A DNA stretch of 64,000 nt, taken from positions 26,217 through 90,216 of the forward strand of contig DJPX01000033.1 in assembly GCA_002438635.1 (NCBI GenBank), in the 5' to 3' direction. Under the pieces are notes generated by a model. It did no database searches. It saw only the letters and a program-made list of their open reading frames with translations, and had not been told where the DNA came from. The DNA is from Bacteroidales bacterium UBA6401. Its GTDB lineage: Bacteria; Bacteroidota; Bacteroidia; Bacteroidales; UBA932. Position numbers and translations under genes: made by a program. Shown here one piece after another: positions 62,386 through 64,000 of the stretch. Positions within the stretch are counted from its first letter, which is position 1. Each line of letters begins with the position of its first letter.

Positions 62386-63402
62386 ATGTGATTTTTGCAC
62401 TATGATTGCATAGTGGCAGTTGTCTGTAAAGTCGGTCAGAAGCATTTCACTTTCGGAGATTTTCGCTTTAAGATCTTCTCTATTTGCGGAGTATATGACA
62501 GACATTTCATAAATTCCGTCATATCCTAAAGGAAAGAAGGTATCGTATAAATTTCGCGCGACGACCCCCATATTGTTACGGACATTAATCTCGACACACG
62601 GAACTAACCTCGCTTCGTTGTCTATGAACATATCCACGCCCACGCATCCAATGTATCTTCCACAAAACTCTTTTTGAAGAAAAGTGGATATGGACTTTCT
62701 TGCAAATAGAAGCAAATCTTCAGGAATCTTACGGCATATGTAATCGTGCATAAAATCATTAGATGCAAGTAGGTTACCAGTGTAAGCTCCGTGTTTGGTG
62801 TTGAATATAGAATATCCTAAGAATACCACGTCTCTTTTTTCGATGCGAAACTGAAACGAGAAGTCGGTATCTACTTTTTTGCGTCTTTCTATAATTACGC
62901 TTCCCTGTTTTGCCAATGTTTTTTCACACCAGCCTCTATCGCTCTGTGTCCATTCTTTGCTTCTTACTGGACGCAGACCTCTGCCACTGCTGGACCAAGG
63001 TGATTTGAGAAAAGTGTCGTGATAACTATTTACTATGGAATCGATTTCGTTTATAGAAAAGGCTTCTACTGGATCGGTTCTACACCATAATTCGTCTCTA
63101 AATTGGCCCGAAAGGATATGCTTGGTACAGCGAATGGATGTGCGTCTATGAGATAATTCTCGAATGGTGCTTAATTCTTCATCAGAAGGAAGAAGTGATG
63201 GATCAACTCCAGATTTAAGCAGATGACGTCTTATGGTTTTATCCCATCCCCAGAGCACTATGGGAGAGTCGTCGTTTAGGAAACGCAGTATACTTTGGCA
63301 GTCGTGACCGAAGTTGAGGGAAGATAGAGGTGGGACAAAACTTTCATCGTTAACTGCCAATGCGAAATCGTGTTCTGGATTGAAAATTCTAATCGAATTC
63401 AT
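62368..63402 (-). CDS. Orphan ATP-grasp-like protein of unknown function
   Basis: A 344-residue cytoplasmic protein. The C-terminal two thirds read like an ATP-grasp fold: LKSPWSSSGRGL as the phosphate-binding loop, VIIERRKKVDTDFSFQFRIE as the hinge strand, and GCVGVDMFIDNEARLVPCVEINVRNNMG as the metal-binding Glu/Asn strands. The N-terminal part begins IRIFNPEHDFALAVND. ATP-grasp enzymes ligate a carboxylate to an amine or thiol; no partner carrier or peptide gene is nearby. The ATG at 63402 is set by a TATATTTG box eight bases upstream. Similar proteins seem to occur in other Bacteroidales without assigned function. Confidence 0.7.
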   Translation of the reverse strand: MNSIRIFNPEHDFALAVNDESFVPPLSSLNFGHDCQSILRFLNDDSPIVLWGWDKTIRRHLLKSGVDPSLLPSDEELSTIRELSHRRTSIRCTKHILSGQFRDELWCRTDPVEAFSINEIDSIVNSYHDTFLKSPWSSSGRGLRPVRSKEWTQSDRGWCEKTLAKQGSVIIERRKKVDTDFSFQFRIEKRDVVFLGYSIFNTKHGAYTGNLLASNDFMHDYICRKIPEDLLLFARKSISTFLQKEFCGRYIGCVGVDMFIDNEARLVPCVEINVRNNMGVVARNLYDTFFPLGYDGIYEMSVIYSANREDLKAKISESEMLLTDFTDNCHYAIIVQKSHLLSLL

Positions 63403-63410
63403 AAGCGGTG

Positions 63411-63418
63411 CAAATATA
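63411..63418 (-). promoter_or_regulatory. -7 box TATATTTG for the ATP-grasp gene
   Basis: Exact match on the minus strand, eight bases before the ATG at 63402. Confidence 0.65.
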
Positions 63419-63423
63419 CACAA

Positions 63424-63858
63424 AAACGCACTTAGTAACTTTTAAAAATGATCTGCCTCATAACATCCCTGCGGCTCTTTGAACTTCCGATTTCGCTGAC
63501 GCTCCATCCCGCTCTCCGCCGTTGCCCACAAATCTTTTGTTTATATCGTTCGTGCTAAGGTTCGAAATCAAGGCTCTGCCCATCTCCCGCTTACAAGTCA
63601 TGGGTGGCTAGTCTTTCAGGATGCATCTTCTTGTCTTGCGGATGTTAATTTACGAAGAGAAATGACTGCCATGAGCAATAAAAGGGGTTTTGTTCATCAA
63701 AGGTATCAAAATAAGCTTTTTGTGAGCAAAAAGGGTACTTTTACTAACAGCATCTCTCTTTGACACAGATGATTATTGTTAAATTTGTTCATGGTTGACT
63801 AACCATCCCTAAGCACTCATTCGCATAACTTCACAATTTCATTTCTGAGTTGTCTTAC
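63424..63858. other. Non-coding stretch with a GC-richer block, no gene recognised
   Basis: No open frame longer than about 40 codons and no tRNA or rRNA is visible. The part around 63460-63610 is richer in G+C and C-runs than its neighbours and is bounded by AT-rich sequence. It could be an unrecognised RNA, an old repeat or a decayed gene. Confidence 0.4.
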
Positions 63859-63893
63859 TTTTGTCCTTGGAAAGGCCTTATTTTCGGACAAAA
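63859..63893. repeat. 35-nt hairpin repeat, copy 1
   Basis: TTTTGTCC and GGACAAAA form an 8-bp stem; the first 18 bases are identical to copy 2, 50 bases downstream. Confidence 0.75.
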
Positions 63894-63908
63894 TAGTTAG
63901 ATTAAGGT

Positions 63909-63943
63909 TTTTGTCCTTGGAAAGGCTGTTTTCTCGGACAAAA
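63909..63943. repeat. 35-nt hairpin repeat, copy 2
   Basis: Same length and same arms as copy 1, differing only in the loop. The 15-base spacer and two copies are too few and too short for a CRISPR array. No third copy is seen by base 64000; I see nothing else in the last 57 bases. Confidence 0.75.
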
Positions 63944-64000
63944 ATATAGATGGTAGGTCATGAAGGATTAATTTTTGAACCTGAAAAACACCTTTGATGT

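Noticed and set aside
63555..63610. tRNA, suggested by a GGTTCGAAATC T-loop-like stretch
   Set aside because: No acceptor stem, anticodon arm or D-arm can be folded around it.
63859..63943. CRISPR array
   Set aside because: Only two repeats, a 15-base spacer, variable repeat interiors and no cas genes nearby.

Overview
The window is a stretch of a Bacteroidales (Bacteroidota) chromosome, probably from a gut- or host-associated member. Three signs support this. At least eighteen promoters match the Bacteroidetes -7 box TAnnTTTG, while Shine-Dalgarno sequences are almost absent. Several protein families are typical of the phylum: DUF4290, DUF3737, an N-terminal-rubredoxin rubrerythrin, and SerA with a PKKxGAQT ending. 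Gene neighbourhoods such as serC-serA-DUF1015 and DUF4290-ftsK-lolA-like point the same way. Genus cannot be resolved by eye. No rRNA, tRNA, CRISPR array, prophage or intact insertion sequence was found.

Layout. 0-8.4 kb: a cut-off secreted endonuclease lipoprotein on the minus strand, then a PatB/MalY - MATE - DUF3737 trio, then an ABC exporter followed by a 5'-nucleotidase split into two lipoproteins in reversed domain order. 8.4-12.5 kb: recR-mntP and corA (minus), SGNH hydrolase-pnuC (plus), and a YitT-like membrane protein (minus). 12.5-19.3 kb: rpsA, rnz, a glucosaminidase/LysM protein, mltG and a long RelA/SpoT homologue. 19.2-20.4 kb: apt and an acidic-tailed small protein (minus). 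20.4-30.5 kb: a tight seven-gene run, yigZ-serC-serA-DUF1015-recQ-dnaG-metG. 30.5-34.7 kb (minus): a condensation-type acyltransferase, then an O-methyltransferase, an M16 peptidase and a secreted protein of unknown function. 34.8-44.4 kb: dnaX-lptB-sigma54 response regulator-cmk-ispH, then efp-rlmH-NtrY-like kinase. 44.5-48.7 kb: engB-prs-small membrane protein-der-hslR-DJ-1. 48.7-52.9 kb: rubrerythrin, then DUF4290-ftsK-lolA-like. 52.9-61.4 kb (minus): a five-gene run of zinc peptidase, manA, alr, addB-like and addA-like. 61.4-64.0 kb: an accessory-looking end with a 53-residue acidic ORF, a MITE-like repeat, an HTH regulator, an orphan ATP-grasp protein and about 600 bp of non-coding DNA with two tandem hairpin repeats.

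Most of the window is conserved core genome: translation, DNA replication and repair, envelope synthesis, serine synthesis and the stringent response. The observations most worth a second look are the RSH enzyme with a broken hydrolase motif; the repeat family GAAGCTGTTTTGAAATG, which supplies a kinase gene's stop codon in one place and separates a small gene from its terminator in another; promoter-terminator overlaps before apt and DUF4290; a set of eight genes with predicted leaderless mRNAs; a split NtrX/NtrY-like pair; and the orphan genes at the right end. I found no clear defence island or wholly new multi-gene system.
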